The notes: generated by a model from the letters alone, not told the origin. 64,000 nt of DNA from Plectosphaerella cucumerina (GCA_020746995.1 JAGPXD010000003.1:5766001-5830000); one strand, 5' to 3'; numbered from the stretch's first letter, positions 9,785 through 19,269 are shown. Numbers and translations are program-made.

Positions 9785-10642
9785 ATGTCTGTCTACGAGC
9801 CTATGGCCATTGACACTGTCGAGGAGATGAGCTTCGGCATTCACACTGCCGCGGAGTTTGACATCATGAACGTCACTCCCGAGATGATGAGCCAGCAGAT
9901 GCTTCAAGAGATGGACATTGACACTCCCGAGGAGATGCAAGACACGCTTCCTGTTACTATGGACGTGGACACTCCTGAGGAAATGGGCACTGCACTCACT
10001 CGCAACCCTTTCTATGCTTCGCTTGAGCGCATGAGCAAGAAAAACTCTGCCTCTCGCTCCCGTAATCCTTTCGCTAACGCCATCGCCAATAAGGCTGGCT
10101 TCTCTGGCGCTGCAGATAAGGCTCGCAATCCCTTCTCTACTCCTGCCGCCCGCTCTGCCAACCCGTTCGCGGGAGAAAGGGCTCGGGCGCGCAACCCATT
10201 CGCTACTGCCGTTAAGGCTAGCAGCCCCTTCTCTGCTGGAGCCGTTCAAGCCAACAATCCCTTTTCTGCTGGTGCCGTTCAGGCCCGCAACCCATTCTCT
10301 ACATCTCACCAGGCGGCATCCGGCCATCATCATGGCCCGGATTGCTCTGCTAGCCAGCACTACAACGAACAATACAAGTTTGTGTGCTGCAGCAACGCCA
10401 TGGACATTGACACTGAGAGGGATAACACACGCAACGCGCGGAGGGCGCGTAAGCTCGCTTGCTGCATGGCACAGCTCGAGCACAAGGAGGGGACCACCCG
10501 CGATCAGCCTTCCCACACTGGGAAGCACGGTCGTCGTGGTGGCCGAGGTCGCAAGATCCGGGGCGGACGCGTGTGCCACAACACCGAGTCCGTCTACCCC
10601 TCCCCTCCGTCCTCGGAAGCAGGCGCTGATGACATCAACTGA
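9785..10642 (+). CDS. Low-complexity protein with seven NPF motifs and MDIDTPEEM repeats, unknown function
   Basis: A single open frame of 285 aa, not recognised as a known family. The N-terminal part has nonapeptide repeats: MAIDTVEEM (7-15), MDIDTPEEM (43-51) and MDVDTPEEM (59-67), with an MDIDT remnant at 206-210. Residues 74-171 hold Asn-Pro-Phe at 74, 94, 115, 126, 137, 158 and 169 and an SPF at 147; from 115 onward the motifs recur every 10-11 residues with alanine- and arginine-rich spacers. A His/Cys-containing stretch follows (residues 181-229), then a basic RGG-like patch (GRRGGRGRKIRGGR, 249-262). No signal peptide or TM segment is seen. NPF is the known core ligand of EH domains in endocytic adaptors, so an adaptor or scaffold role is conceivable, but it is inferred from the motif alone. 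The ATG is preceded by a typical pyrimidine-rich leader. Confidence 0.75.
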   Translation: MSVYEPMAIDTVEEMSFGIHTAAEFDIMNVTPEMMSQQMLQEMDIDTPEEMQDTLPVTMDVDTPEEMGTALTRNPFYASLERMSKKNSASRSRNPFANAIANKAGFSGAADKARNPFSTPAARSANPFAGERARARNPFATAVKASSPFSAGAVQANNPFSAGAVQARNPFSTSHQAASGHHHGPDCSASQHYNEQYKFVCCSNAMDIDTERDNTRNARRARKLACCMAQLEHKEGTTRDQPSHTGKHGRRGGRGRKIRGGRVCHNTESVYPSPPSSEAGADDIN

Positions 10643-11735
10643 AGCCCTGCTTCCGAGGAGGGTCTTGTTGGTCTTCATCACAGGGCTCGCGACCGCATCC
10701 CCATAGTGGGAGCGGGAGCCGGAGGTTCACGGTCCCCTCTGTTTACACAAGGGGCCATGTTTTGCATCACATCAAGCGGTTCAAACTTTTTTTCTCTTCG
10801 GAGTTTTGGTTTCCCGCTGGCCTGCATGTTTCTGCTTTCGCGCAACATCATCATCACTTGATGGTCGATGCAAAACCCAGAAAAAAACTCATAAAAGTCC
10901 CCAAAACCCCCCCCAAAAACACCTGCAATTTGCATTTCTCTCGGGGCAGTCTGTTTGACTCTACAGCGTTTCGCATGATTCTTTTCTCTGCATTCGCGTC
11001 ACAGACTTCAAAAGCACAAAAAAATCCACAAAAGCCGACACCAAGAAAAAAACAGTTGAAAACCCCAAACTCCAAAAAAACCACCCACAGAACAAGCCCA
11101 AAACAAACCCTCCTTCTTCTACACATACATACTCTCTCTCTCAAAAGTTACTACTACTACTTATTCATCCTACATATGGGTTGGTTGGAGTTCACTGTTT
11201 GGTTGTCGTTGCTACACCACGGGCGGTTGCATTCCCAGTGCACCGTCCACGTCGGCCGTCTCTGGGCTGGCCCCCCGGAGCGGCCGACAGCGCATGACCC
11301 AATTCGCGCAGCGCATCACAAAATTGGCGCATGGCAGTACTTAGGACTATCAATATATTTGAAGTTCCTGCCATGACTGTTCTGTGATTGTGTTGCGTGA
11401 TTCGTGATGACTCGTGCAAGTGTTTTGTGTCTTTCGTGATTGGTAATATTGCCGTAGACTCAGCAAGTGCTGGATGGCAGTCTGGTTGGCGATCCTCTTG
11501 GTCACGGGAGACTGCCTGATACTGCCATTCGGAACCCTCCACACCCCTTCTCGCTATCACGCTGCCTCCTCACGGGCTCTTTGCAATAGGACGCCCGCGA
11601 GAAGCAGCGTGTCGTCAGCCTCGTGAAACCAGACGCCGAGCACAGAAATCTGGCTAACAGTAAGAGACACATGAGTCGTCCTGCGACTTAATCGGGACTC
11701 GGCACGCAAGTCGGGTTCAAAAGGAGAGACTGAGC
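10643..11735. other. intergenic, A/C-biased 3' region with GTGATT motif cluster
   Basis: From 10870 to 11120 the + strand is dominated by A and C homopolymer runs (for example CCCAAAACC and AAAAAAACC types). Around 11382-11442 the hexamer GTGATT/GTGATG recurs four times. No convincing coding frame exists. Confidence 0.45.
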
Positions 11736-12089
11736 TTGAGTAGTGGACTAGACTACACCTGCTGCTTCAGCTGCGGCTGTCCGCAAGAATGGTGTGGTCG
11801 GTACAAGCCCAACGTCGACTACTGTCGGTACGGGCGGCTGTACCATGACATCCTTATCATCTACGCGACCATGCAGCCCGAGCAACTCGACGCGGCGATG
11901 ATCTCAATCGGTGCACCAGAGAACATTCGAGAGGTCACCGCGGAGGGAGACCAAAAGTGGATTGGCCTTTTCTTGGGAGGCCTCATGGACTGGTGTCTGG
12001 CGAAGAAGAGGGTCGCAGGGCTCGAGACCCACAATCTCTTCCTCGCAGTGGCGAGGTGCTACGCAGCTAATCCTGCCGACCTTACCTAA
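11736..12089 (+). pseudogene. Possible relic of the C-terminal region of a transposon-associated helicase-like protein
   Basis: An open frame of 117 codons that begins at TTG, with no ATG near its start. It holds a cysteine cluster (C-C-F-S-C-G-C-P-Q-E-W-C) followed by an acidic WIGLFLGGLMDWC segment. A short CxxCxxPQxxC cluster followed by W-L/I-G...W is remembered from the C-termini of RecQ-like, repeat-associated helicase proteins in filamentous fungi; this is recall, not a search result. The absence of a start codon and of any helicase motif upstream argues for a fragment. The neighbouring GTGATT motif cluster and minisatellite also fit a transposon-derived or rearranged region. It could instead be an exon of a small unknown gene. 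Confidence 0.35.
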
Positions 12090-12339
12090 CTTTGTAATTG
12101 TATCTGATTGTCGAGTCACAGGAGGGACAGAGGGGGGCAACAGTGACTTCTTCTCTTTTCAAGTATACCTTATGTCGGCAGGAAGGAATCACGGTGCGAC
12201 GACCTCATCACGGGAATTTGTTTGGCGAACCCAGCTAACCTTACCTGATAATTTTATCCGTATGTCTGGCAATGAGGGGCTTTGGGACTTGGTTCCAATC
12301 TCTTCCAGATCGTGGCTAGGATCGCGTTGTGACGACCCA

Positions 12340-12458
12340 CTGCTCTTGATGATCCCCTGCTCTTGATGATCCCCTGCTCTTGATGATCCCCTGCTCTTGA
12401 TGATCCCCTGCTCTTGATGATCCCCTGCTCTTGATGATCCCCTGCTCTTGATGATCCC
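12340..12458. repeat. 17-bp minisatellite, seven perfect copies
   Basis: The unit CTGCTCTTGATGATCCC is repeated seven times without a mismatch from 12340 to 12458, then breaks off in unrelated DNA. Because 17 is not a multiple of 3, the array is open in several frames and creates spurious ORFs on the minus strand. Perfect identity suggests recent expansion and probable length variation between strains. Confidence 0.95.
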
Positions 12459-13009
12459 CAATGTTGGCCGAGTGGATGTGAACTGCAATGGCTGGCAGGT
12501 GTAGGCTTTCAGCCTCAACGCTAGGGAAGCCCAAGACTCATGATCCCTATTAACCAGCTGAATGTGTGGTGTTTGATGTAGACCTATCGTTGCCTCATGG
12601 GCGCGAAAGGGTGATCTGGAAAGGTTGGGTATGTGAGTTTGAGAACCCACCGCCATGTCGTGATTGCCTTTCCCTACCTGTTCCTGGCTGTCTGCGGAAG
12701 CCGCGGAATTGCATCTTGAACATTGAAAAACGTCTCTTGACTCCTGTTCGCATGCTTTCTTAGGGGACATCCTGTCCCAAGTCCAATTGAACCGCGCGCA
12801 CGCAGACAATACCTGGGCCACCACTCATCTGGCCCTCAATTTTCAATTCACTCAACTCCGTCAAGTCATCACAACTCATGAGAACCTTTAAGACAAAACG
12901 ATACAGTTCGACTGATCATATTCACCCGCCTGCATCCAATGCAATGCTAACAAATCATTCCCATCAATCGTACAATCCACGCCAAACTCCATACCCAGCC
13001 AGACCCTTC
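12459..13009. other. intergenic, nothing recognised
   Basis: No coding frame, repeat or RNA gene was recognised between the minisatellite and the SnoaL-like gene's stop codon. The 250 bp before the minisatellite (12090-12339) are also empty, apart from two similar short tracts ending CTTACCT near 12085 and 12243. Confidence 0.4.
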
Positions 13010-13429
13010 CTAAATCCTCGCCATGTGGTGCACAACACACTCCCAATCCCCTCCAGGCCCCTGTCGGAAAACACTCGTGCAAAGCGCATCGGTAGGCCTC
13101 ATGCGCGACTTGTCGTCGCCAACCTGCTGCCAGGTGGTGACGTTGTAGGTGAGGGCGCTGGACATCATGTCGATCTCGACAAACTTGACCTCGTCCTCGT
13201 CCTGCTGCATGCGGTAGGAGGTCCAGGGCTCAAAGTCCTCGACGAACTCCTCGAGGGAGGGCTCGGTGTCGCGGGAGACGACGCCGCCGTCGGGGAAGAC
13301 GATGACGGCGTCTTTGGCGAGGTACTTCTTCATTGACTTTTTGGGGTTGGGGTCGCAGAAGGCGCGCCAGAGGAGGGTGGCGGCCTCGATTGTCTCGGCG
13401 CGGTTGCGGTTGCGGATGTTGTTCGTCAT
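13010..13429 (-). CDS. SnoaL/NTF2-like small protein
   Basis: A single-exon 139-aa protein. It begins with a predicted helix (RAETIEAATLLWRAFCDPNP), continues with a lysine-rich helix (KKSMKKYLAKDAVIVFPDGG), and ends with alternating beta-strand-like segments that include VKFVEIDMMSSALTYNV and the WECVVHHMAR terminus. A helix-helix-strand order with a closing WxxxHH-type strand is usual for the NTF2-like cone fold (SnoaL/DUF4440), which includes cyclases, isomerases and stress-related proteins. Length fits. No catalytic residues can be assigned, so activity is unknown. The start is the first ATG, in a GC-poor leader, and no introns are needed. Confidence 0.65.
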   Translation of the reverse strand: MTNNIRNRNRAETIEAATLLWRAFCDPNPKKSMKKYLAKDAVIVFPDGGVVSRDTEPSLEEFVEDFEPWTSYRMQQDEDEVKFVEIDMMSSALTYNVTTWQQVGDDKSRMRPTDALCTSVFRQGPGGDWECVVHHMARI

Positions 13430-14043
13430 TGTGGTGGATGATGTTTGGTTTTGGTGTTGAAGTTTTGGGGGGGGATTTTGGGTGTAAGCTCGTAAATGCT
13501 GTGCCGGGCGCGGCTCGTGGGGGACTGTGGGCTTATGAACAATGCTGGCAGGGCTGCGCCGGTGATCTCATTTTCACGCTGCCTGCTTGCGTGGGCATGC
13601 TGCAAAACCGGAGTGAGGTGCTGGGGTTTCGCTGGGCCTCGGCGTCGGAGGCACGTCATTGCGGCGATCGCGGGGCAGTCAATTTGACGTCACCGCGCGC
13701 ACGCCCCAGTCCAGGCCGCGTCTTCAGTCGAGACCGGGCCAGGCCACCGACTTGAAAATGCAGGGTCTCAGCCTGCAGGTGTTCCTATTCGCCGAACTTG
13801 GAGGCTCCAAGCAAGTTTCCGTTTCATGCATCGCATCTGGACTTTGCGACCTGTGGTGTTGCTGATGGGGCGTTGCACCGTTGAAGCCGCCAAGCGGGAT
13901 GTACCCGCCACGATGTCACTGTTCTAGCCACATTCCACCGTTCAGCCACATGTCACTAACAGCTTGCGGCGGTGCAGATGTGGCAGTGCATTTCAATTGC
14001 TCAATCTCCAGAATCAATCCGCCCATCCACTTCCTCCTCTCTC
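13430..14043. other. intergenic, nothing recognised
   Basis: This is the 614-bp region upstream of the SnoaL-like gene and downstream of the NmrA-like gene. A G-run (GGGGGGGG near 13469) lies 40 bp before the SnoaL-like ATG. ORFs on either strand are short. Confidence 0.4.
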
Positions 14044-14967
14044 CTACTCGGCAACCCCGGCGAACGTGGCCACCACATTCTCCCTGTACTCCTCCAGGAA
14101 GGCCTCAAACGTGCTCAGCGGCAACCCCGTTTCGCGTACCTTGTTCCAGTCGACGAGCCTCCAGATCTCACGAGTCAGGACCTGTCCCCCGACGAAGGGG
14201 TTCGCGGCCTTGGTCGCTTCAATCTCTACGTCCGTCTGGTACGACGTGCGCAGCTTCTTCCCGCTGACCCTGGACAAGCCGGCAATGATCTGCTCGGGGG
14301 TGAGAATCTCGTCGGCATAGTCGATCTCCTTGGCGTGGAAGCCAGCAGGATCCAGCACAGCGGCAGCGGTGAAGACACCCAGAGTCGCCGGCGTGATGAT
14401 GGGCAGCTTCGTGTCGGGACGGTAGGCCGTGTCGAAGACGCCGGTGCTCGCGAAGGCACCAAACTGACGCACGTTGGGAGCGATGAAGTTGGTGGCGAAG
14501 ACACCCGGTCGAAGAATCGTGTAGTACCGGAACCCAGCGGCGCGGACATCGGCCTCGATATCGGCCTTTGACTTGAGGAAGACGGCGACAAGAGACGAAG
14601 GGTCCCAGGCGGGGCCCATGCGCTCGGGCTCGTGAGCCCCGAAGCCGCTCGTGTAGACGACCTGGTCAACGCCGGCAGCGCGAGCGACGGACATGATGAG
14701 CTCGGCCTGGCGACGGTTGGCGGCGAAGTCGTTGAAGTCGGGGAAGAAGTTGAGGAAGATGGAGGATGTGCCGGCGATGGCGGCCTCGAGAGCGGGACGG
14801 TCATCAAAGGAGCCGGGCCAGAAGCGGACGCCGAGGGCCTTCATCTCGGCTGTCTTGGCGGACGAGGGATCGCGGGTGAGGGAGTGGACGGTCGTGCCTT
14901 TTGCGATGAGGGCGCGGGCGAGGGCGCCACCCTGGGTGCCGGTGGTTCCGCAGACGAAGATGGGCAT
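14044..14967 (-). CDS. NmrA-like NAD(P)-binding Rossmann protein
   Basis: A single-exon 307-aa protein. The N-terminus is an atypical SDR dinucleotide-binding loop, MPIFVCGTTGTQGGALARAL, with the G-x-x-G-x-x-G spacing of NmrA/isoflavone-reductase relatives, followed by SLTRDPSS, where the adenine ribose or phosphate is read. A central VYTSGFGAHEPERMG segment and the later LRPGVFATNFIAPN match the NmrA-like layout. Members act either as redox-sensing regulators that bind NAD(P) or as reductases; nothing here separates the two. It is divergent from a Zn2Cys6 factor 437 bp away across a promoter with two inverted repeats, which makes co-regulation plausible (inference). A TTTAAA element lies about 95 bp upstream of the ATG. 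Confidence 0.85.
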   Translation of the reverse strand: MPIFVCGTTGTQGGALARALIAKGTTVHSLTRDPSSAKTAEMKALGVRFWPGSFDDRPALEAAIAGTSSIFLNFFPDFNDFAANRRQAELIMSVARAAGVDQVVYTSGFGAHEPERMGPAWDPSSLVAVFLKSKADIEADVRAAGFRYYTILRPGVFATNFIAPNVRQFGAFASTGVFDTAYRPDTKLPIITPATLGVFTAAAVLDPAGFHAKEIDYADEILTPEQIIAGLSRVSGKKLRTSYQTDVEIEATKAANPFVGGQVLTREIWRLVDWNKVRETGLPLSTFEAFLEEYRENVVATFAGVAE

Positions 14968-15254
14968 GTTGGTGAGTGGAAGTTGAGGTGAGGTGAGTGA
15001 TGTGGTTGTGAAGTGTGACTGTGATGCTGAGGATGAACCTCAACTGGTGATCAAGACGCAGGCTTTTAAAGGTTCTGGACGAACACAGCTGCTGGACTTA
15101 GACACAAAACCATCACATCGTTGCCATCACCATCTCACTACTTCCGCATTGCCCTCTGCCTGGAGGGTTCAGACTTCTATCTCCGCATCCCACGTCTCAC
15201 CAGAACCGTTCTTCAGCCCTGCAGGTGAGGTGGTAAAGGTCGGACGATCCATCA

Positions 15255-15270
15255 GGGCGGAAATCCGCCC
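15255..15270. promoter_or_regulatory. CGG-N4-CCG palindrome, candidate Zn2Cys6 binding site
   Basis: GGGCGGAAATCCGCCC has perfect 7-bp arms around an AA centre and contains inverted CGG/CCG triplets four bases apart. Inverted CGG triplets are the classic site of dimeric zinc-cluster proteins. It lies 134 bp before the zinc-cluster gene at 15404 and 288 bp from the NmrA-like start. Binding is inferred. Confidence 0.5.
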
Positions 15271-15315
15271 ACTGCAGTTGCCAAACGCCGCCGATCCACT
15301 CTTTCAACTGCAGTG
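15270..15315. promoter_or_regulatory. 11-bp perfect inverted repeat, 24-bp spacer
   Basis: CACTGCAGTTG (15270-15280) and CAACTGCAGTG (15305-15315) are exact reverse complements and lie 89 bp before the ATG at 15404. The first arm shares its opening base with the CGG-N4-CCG palindrome. It could be an operator for a dimer or a hairpin in the leader transcript. Confidence 0.5.
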
Positions 15316-15403
15316 AACCTCCACCCCCAAACTCCATCAGGCACACGGCGGACTTTGCCAAAACACCACCACCATCACATCACGGACATTCCTTCCTGCC
15401 ACC

Positions 15404-16648
15404 ATGTCTCTCACCGCTCGCGAGAGACGCAACCCCCCCTCGCGCCGCAAGTCGTGCTCCGCCTGCATCAAAGCCAAACGCCGCTGCGACGGCATCTCGC
15501 CTACTTGCACCCGATGCGGGAATAGGGGCATCGCCTGCGAATATCCGCTCCGCAAGACGCGTCGCGGCCCTGCGTCTGCGAAGGATGCAGATGCGCCACA
15601 AGAAGCCGGCCTGTCGGACTTTGCATCCTTCGACTTTCACTTTGACGAGAACCTCCCCCTCGAAGGATCACCCACCATGCTCCTCGCGGACTTGGACGAC
15701 ACTTCCGCCTGCTGCTTCGATCCAGACCTCTGCCTCGACCCAGCAGCGCTCATCCCCTCTCCCACGGCCATCGTCCCAACAGCCCCGACAGCCTCCCTCT
15801 CCAGCTGCGACCTCGTCGTCCGCCAGCTCCAGTTCGCCCTTGACGAGACCCGTCGCGCCATCCATACCATGGCCTCCTCCATGACAACCCCCTGGTCTCA
15901 CCCCCTCCTCTACCGCGACGACATGCCCCGCGCCATGCGCGACGCCCACGCCGGATGCGCAATGTACACGACCAAAACCCGCGCCAACGCCCCCTTCGTC
16001 CTCCGCTCCCTCGAGTCCTTCTCCGACGACCTCCTCGCCTCAGAACCAGCGCCTACCCTCCGCGCCCGTCTTGCTCACACCCAGGCCCTCATCCTCTACC
16101 TCGTCATGCGTCTCCTCGACGGCGACATCCGCGCCCGCGCCGCCGCAGAGAAACAACTCGACGCCCTTGACGCATCGGCTTTCGCCCTCCTCCCACACGT
16201 CGATTGGGACAACCTCGTGCCCCCGGCCGTCGACGCCTTCATCCCCCTCTACCCCGCTGTCCGCGCCGCCGCCGCCTGGGGCGCATGGGCAATCCACGAG
16301 TCGGCACGTCGCACCTTCTGCTTTGCGCTGTACTTCCTCCAAGCCTACCGCATCCTCGCCGGTCTGCGCGGGCCAGATTGCGATCACAGGCTGATGCTGT
16401 GTCGAGCGCTGACCGTGTCGGCGGCGCTGTGGGATGCCTCCTCCGCCGTGGCGTTTGCGCGCGCGTGGAATGAGAGGAGGTATTTCATCATCACGGCCGC
16501 GCGGTTAGAGGATGTGCTCGACGAGGCGGGCGCCGACGACATGGACGCTTTCGCGAGGATGTTGCTCTCGTCGGCCATGGGCATCGAGGAGGCCGAGGGG
16601 TGGTTCGCCTCCAAGGGGGGAAACCTGCGGGCACTGGCGGAGGGATGA
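15404..16648 (+). CDS. Zn2Cys6 transcription factor
   Basis: A single-exon 414-aa protein. The zinc cluster lies at the N-terminus, with Cys at 18, 21, 28, 35, 38 and 45 and a basic KAKRRC core. The linker is KTRRGPASAKDADAP. There is no canonical fungal_trans domain; the rest is helix-rich and alanine-rich, resembling the short AflR-like or pathway-specific regulators with a C-terminal helical domain. It would act in the nucleus. It is divergent from the NmrA-like gene and may control it and itself through the inverted repeats between them; that is inference. Strong C-ending codon preference matches neighbouring genes, so no sign of transfer is seen. Confidence 0.87.
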   Translation: MSLTARERRNPPSRRKSCSACIKAKRRCDGISPTCTRCGNRGIACEYPLRKTRRGPASAKDADAPQEAGLSDFASFDFHFDENLPLEGSPTMLLADLDDTSACCFDPDLCLDPAALIPSPTAIVPTAPTASLSSCDLVVRQLQFALDETRRAIHTMASSMTTPWSHPLLYRDDMPRAMRDAHAGCAMYTTKTRANAPFVLRSLESFSDDLLASEPAPTLRARLAHTQALILYLVMRLLDGDIRARAAAEKQLDALDASAFALLPHVDWDNLVPPAVDAFIPLYPAVRAAAAWGAWAIHESARRTFCFALYFLQAYRILAGLRGPDCDHRLMLCRALTVSAALWDASSAVAFARAWNERRYFIITAARLEDVLDEAGADDMDAFARMLLSSAMGIEEAEGWFASKGGNLRALAEG

Positions 16649-17167
16649 AGGCGACGCAACTGGTCTTGATCATCATGCACTCCGGAGCTTTTCCCGAGAT
16701 GCGCCCATCGCCGGTACGAGGTGCTGGTCCGAGGCGCTTTTCCATTGCCGGGCGAATCACGATTCTGAGGAGACAAGCCCGGCGCCGCGGGTTGAGGAGA
16801 GCTGCCCGATTCCACCAATTGAGCCCATGTCGCGATGCTGCTTCTGGAACGGAGGAAGACACGATGACCCCGGCAGCACTATCGCGTGCAGGGATCCGTC
16901 CAATATACAGGACGAGCACGTTGCCCTGTGGGGAGATGCGCGCCCACATTGGGGTCCTGAAATCTCCGTTTCGGGGGCCCGTTGAAGCAGCATCCCCGAG
17001 CTCACAGGCGACAGGGGAGGGGGATGTCGGGCCAGACCCCTCGGTCTTCGCAAGGGTCTTCCCCCGAGATTCCCTTGGGTGTATCCCCTATAACAAAAGC
17101 TTGTCGCTGTCCGTTTCCCCACCTCTGGAGCTTGTGTTGCTTGTTTCCGCATCTCCTTCCTTTCGAA
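16649..17167. other. intergenic, promoter of the pectate lyase
   Basis: No gene is seen. A TATA-like CTATAACAAA occurs about 17088-17097, roughly 75 bp before the pectate lyase ATG. GC-rich open frames here run through without domain similarity. Confidence 0.4.
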
Positions 17168-18918
17168 ATGAAGCTCTCGACTTTCCAGATTCTCGCGGCG
17201 GGTTCCGTGCTGTCGACCGGCGCAGCGGCGCAGTCTTGCGCTGGTGCTTGGTATGTGCCCCTGAATGACTCGCCGAGGGGAGGCTGCTGATGCTGTTATT
17301 GTAGGGCGCAATGCGGAGGTGCCGGCTGGACCGGACCTACGTGCTGCGTTGCCGGCTCGAGCTGTGTGCGCAATAATGAGTGGTACTCTCAGTGTCTTGA
17401 GGGAGCGGTATGAACCCGAATACCTTCGGACTGCACTATTGAAGTTGTGCTGACCGGATGTGTGACAGGCCGCCCCTCCTCCCGCCGCTGTCACCACGAC
17501 TCAGGCAGCTCCTCCTCCTGCTGCCGTCACAACCCAGGCTGCCCCCCCTCCGGCTGCTGTCACGACGACTTCCAAGGCCCCTGCTGCCCCGAGCCCGGCT
17601 GCCGCCCAGGCGTCTGCCTTCCCTGGTGCTGAGGGTCTCGGCCGCAATGCCATCGGTGGCCGCACCGGCACCGTTTACAAGGTCACCAACCTGAAGTGAG
17701 CTCAGCTTCTCGGACATACCACCCAAACCATCCTACTGACGTGGGTGCAGCGACTCCGGCGCCGGCTCCCTCCGTGATGCCGTCTCCCAGCCCAACCGCA
17801 TCGTCGTCTTCACCGTCGGCGGCGTCATCAAGATCACCAGCCGCGTCGTCGTCAGCAAGAACATCTACATTGCTGGCCAGACCGCCCCTGGCGACGTACG
17901 TTCCCCTTTCCCTCTCCGTGAGCTACGTACTAACCTCCCCCAGGGCATCACCGTCTACGGCAACGGCTTCTCCTGGTCCAACGCCCACAACGCCATCACC
18001 CGCTACATCCGCATCCGCATGGGCCGCGGCGGCGACTCGGGCAAGGACGCAATCACCATCGCCGACGGCGACAACATGATCTTCGACCACGTCAGCGTCT
18101 CCTGGGGCCGCGACGAGACATTCTCCATCTCCGGCACCGCCGCCAACATCACCGTCCAGGACACCATCATCGCCCAGGGCCTCGAGACGCACTCGTGCGG
18201 CGGCCTCATGGAGACCGACGGCGGCATCTCCCTCTTCCGCAACCTCTACATCGACAACAAGACCCGCAACCCCAAGGTCAAGGGCGTCAACGACTTCCAG
18301 AACAACGTCGTCTACAACTGGGGCGGCGGTGGTGGCTACATCGCCGGCGACAGCTCGGCCGCCAGCTACGCCAACATCATCAACAACTACTTCATCTCCG
18401 GCCCTTCTACCAGCGCCACCGCCTTCACCCGAGGCAACGCCAACTTCCGCGGCTTCGTCTCGAACAACTTCTACGACTCGGACCGCGACGGCACCCTCGA
18501 CGGCTCCGCCCTCTGCGTCTCCACCACCTGCTACTCCAACATGGCCATCCAGACCACAAAGTTCAACTACCCCGGCCCCGCGACCCTTCTCTCCCCCGCC
18601 GCCGCCGTCGAGCACGTCTCCGCCCGCGTCGGCGCCTCCATCAAGCGCGACGCCGTCGACACGGCCCTCATCGCCCAGCTGCGCAGCTGGGGCAAGAACG
18701 GCGCCCTCATCGACAACGAGTCGGCCATGGGCGGTGTTGGTACCATTGCCGGTGGTACTGCGCCTGTTGACTCGGATGGTGATGGTATCCCTGATGCTTG
18801 GGAGACTGCCAACGGTCTGGACCCCAAGAACGCTGCTGATGGCATGCGCATCTCGGCCAGCGGGTACACCAACTTGGAGGTGTACGTCAACTCGCTCGCT
18901 CCTGGCACTTATGCGTAG
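17168..18918 (+). CDS. Secreted pectate lyase with N-terminal CBM1 (polysaccharide lyase, PL1-like)
   Basis: Model join(17168..17250,17305..17407,17469..17695,17751..17895,17944..18918), 510 aa; every join keeps phase. Residues 1-21 are a signal peptide (MKLSTFQILAAGSVLSTGAAA). A fungal cellulose-binding module follows, with aromatic residues W28, W36, W54 and Y55 and Cys at 24, 31, 41, 42, 48 and 58. Then comes a Pro/Ala/Thr linker with three near-identical APPPAAVTT units. The catalytic part has features of a right-handed parallel beta-helix pectate lyase, with stacked Asn/Val/Ile stretches, NIYIAGQTAPGDGITVYG, and FDHVSVSWGRDETFSIS. A DSDGDGIPDAWE segment near the end looks like a calcium-binding dockerin or thrombospondin-type loop. 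It would cleave demethylated pectin by beta-elimination outside the cell, with Ca2+. A CBM1 on a pectate lyase suggests attack on plant cell walls. Confidence 0.9.
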
Positions 18919-19199
18919 GAGGATTTGGGGGGCGTCTTCTTGTCTATATCTTTGATCTCTACCGAGTACATACCGCTCATTACATATTTCATCTTTCTCA
19001 CATGCTCTCCAACGCTTCAGTGAATCAACTCTCTCCAAGTTAAATATCAGACGACGGAGAGCAGCCATCTGGGACCGGCTGGTGGCAAAGTCCGCTGCGG
19101 ACAAAACCGTCAAAGCTTGGGCTGCTGACGGTGTGACTGCTGACGCTGAGACTTTCAAACTCTCCGAATCCGCGTAAAATCCAGGGGCCTAGGCTGCCC

Positions 19200-19206
19200 T
19201 TTATAA
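19200..19206 (+). promoter_or_regulatory. TATA-like box
   Basis: TTTATAA lies 64 bp before the ATG at 19270 and is followed by a C-rich leader. The 351-bp gap between the pectate lyase stop and this gene holds nothing else evident. Confidence 0.4.
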
Positions 19207-19269
19207 CCCCCGTCCTCCGCTCCGCTTCCCGATCTTCCACCTCGCACCATCCACAACCCCCAGCACGCC

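Noticed and set aside
9767..10681. Minus-strand frame opposite the NPF protein
   Set aside because: Repeats in it merely mirror the plus-strand repeats; the plus strand has the better leader and start.
12340..12458. CRISPR-like appearance of the 17-bp array
   Set aside because: There are no spacers; units are contiguous, and the genome is fungal.
12189..12824. Minus-strand frame through the minisatellite
   Set aside because: A 17-bp array is open in several frames by chance; flanks have no coding features.
17923..19158. Long minus-strand frame (411 codons) opposite the pectate lyase
   Set aside because: Ala/Val/Gly/Asp-rich product typical of an antisense shadow of a C-ending-codon gene; the plus strand has signal peptide, CBM1 and clean introns.
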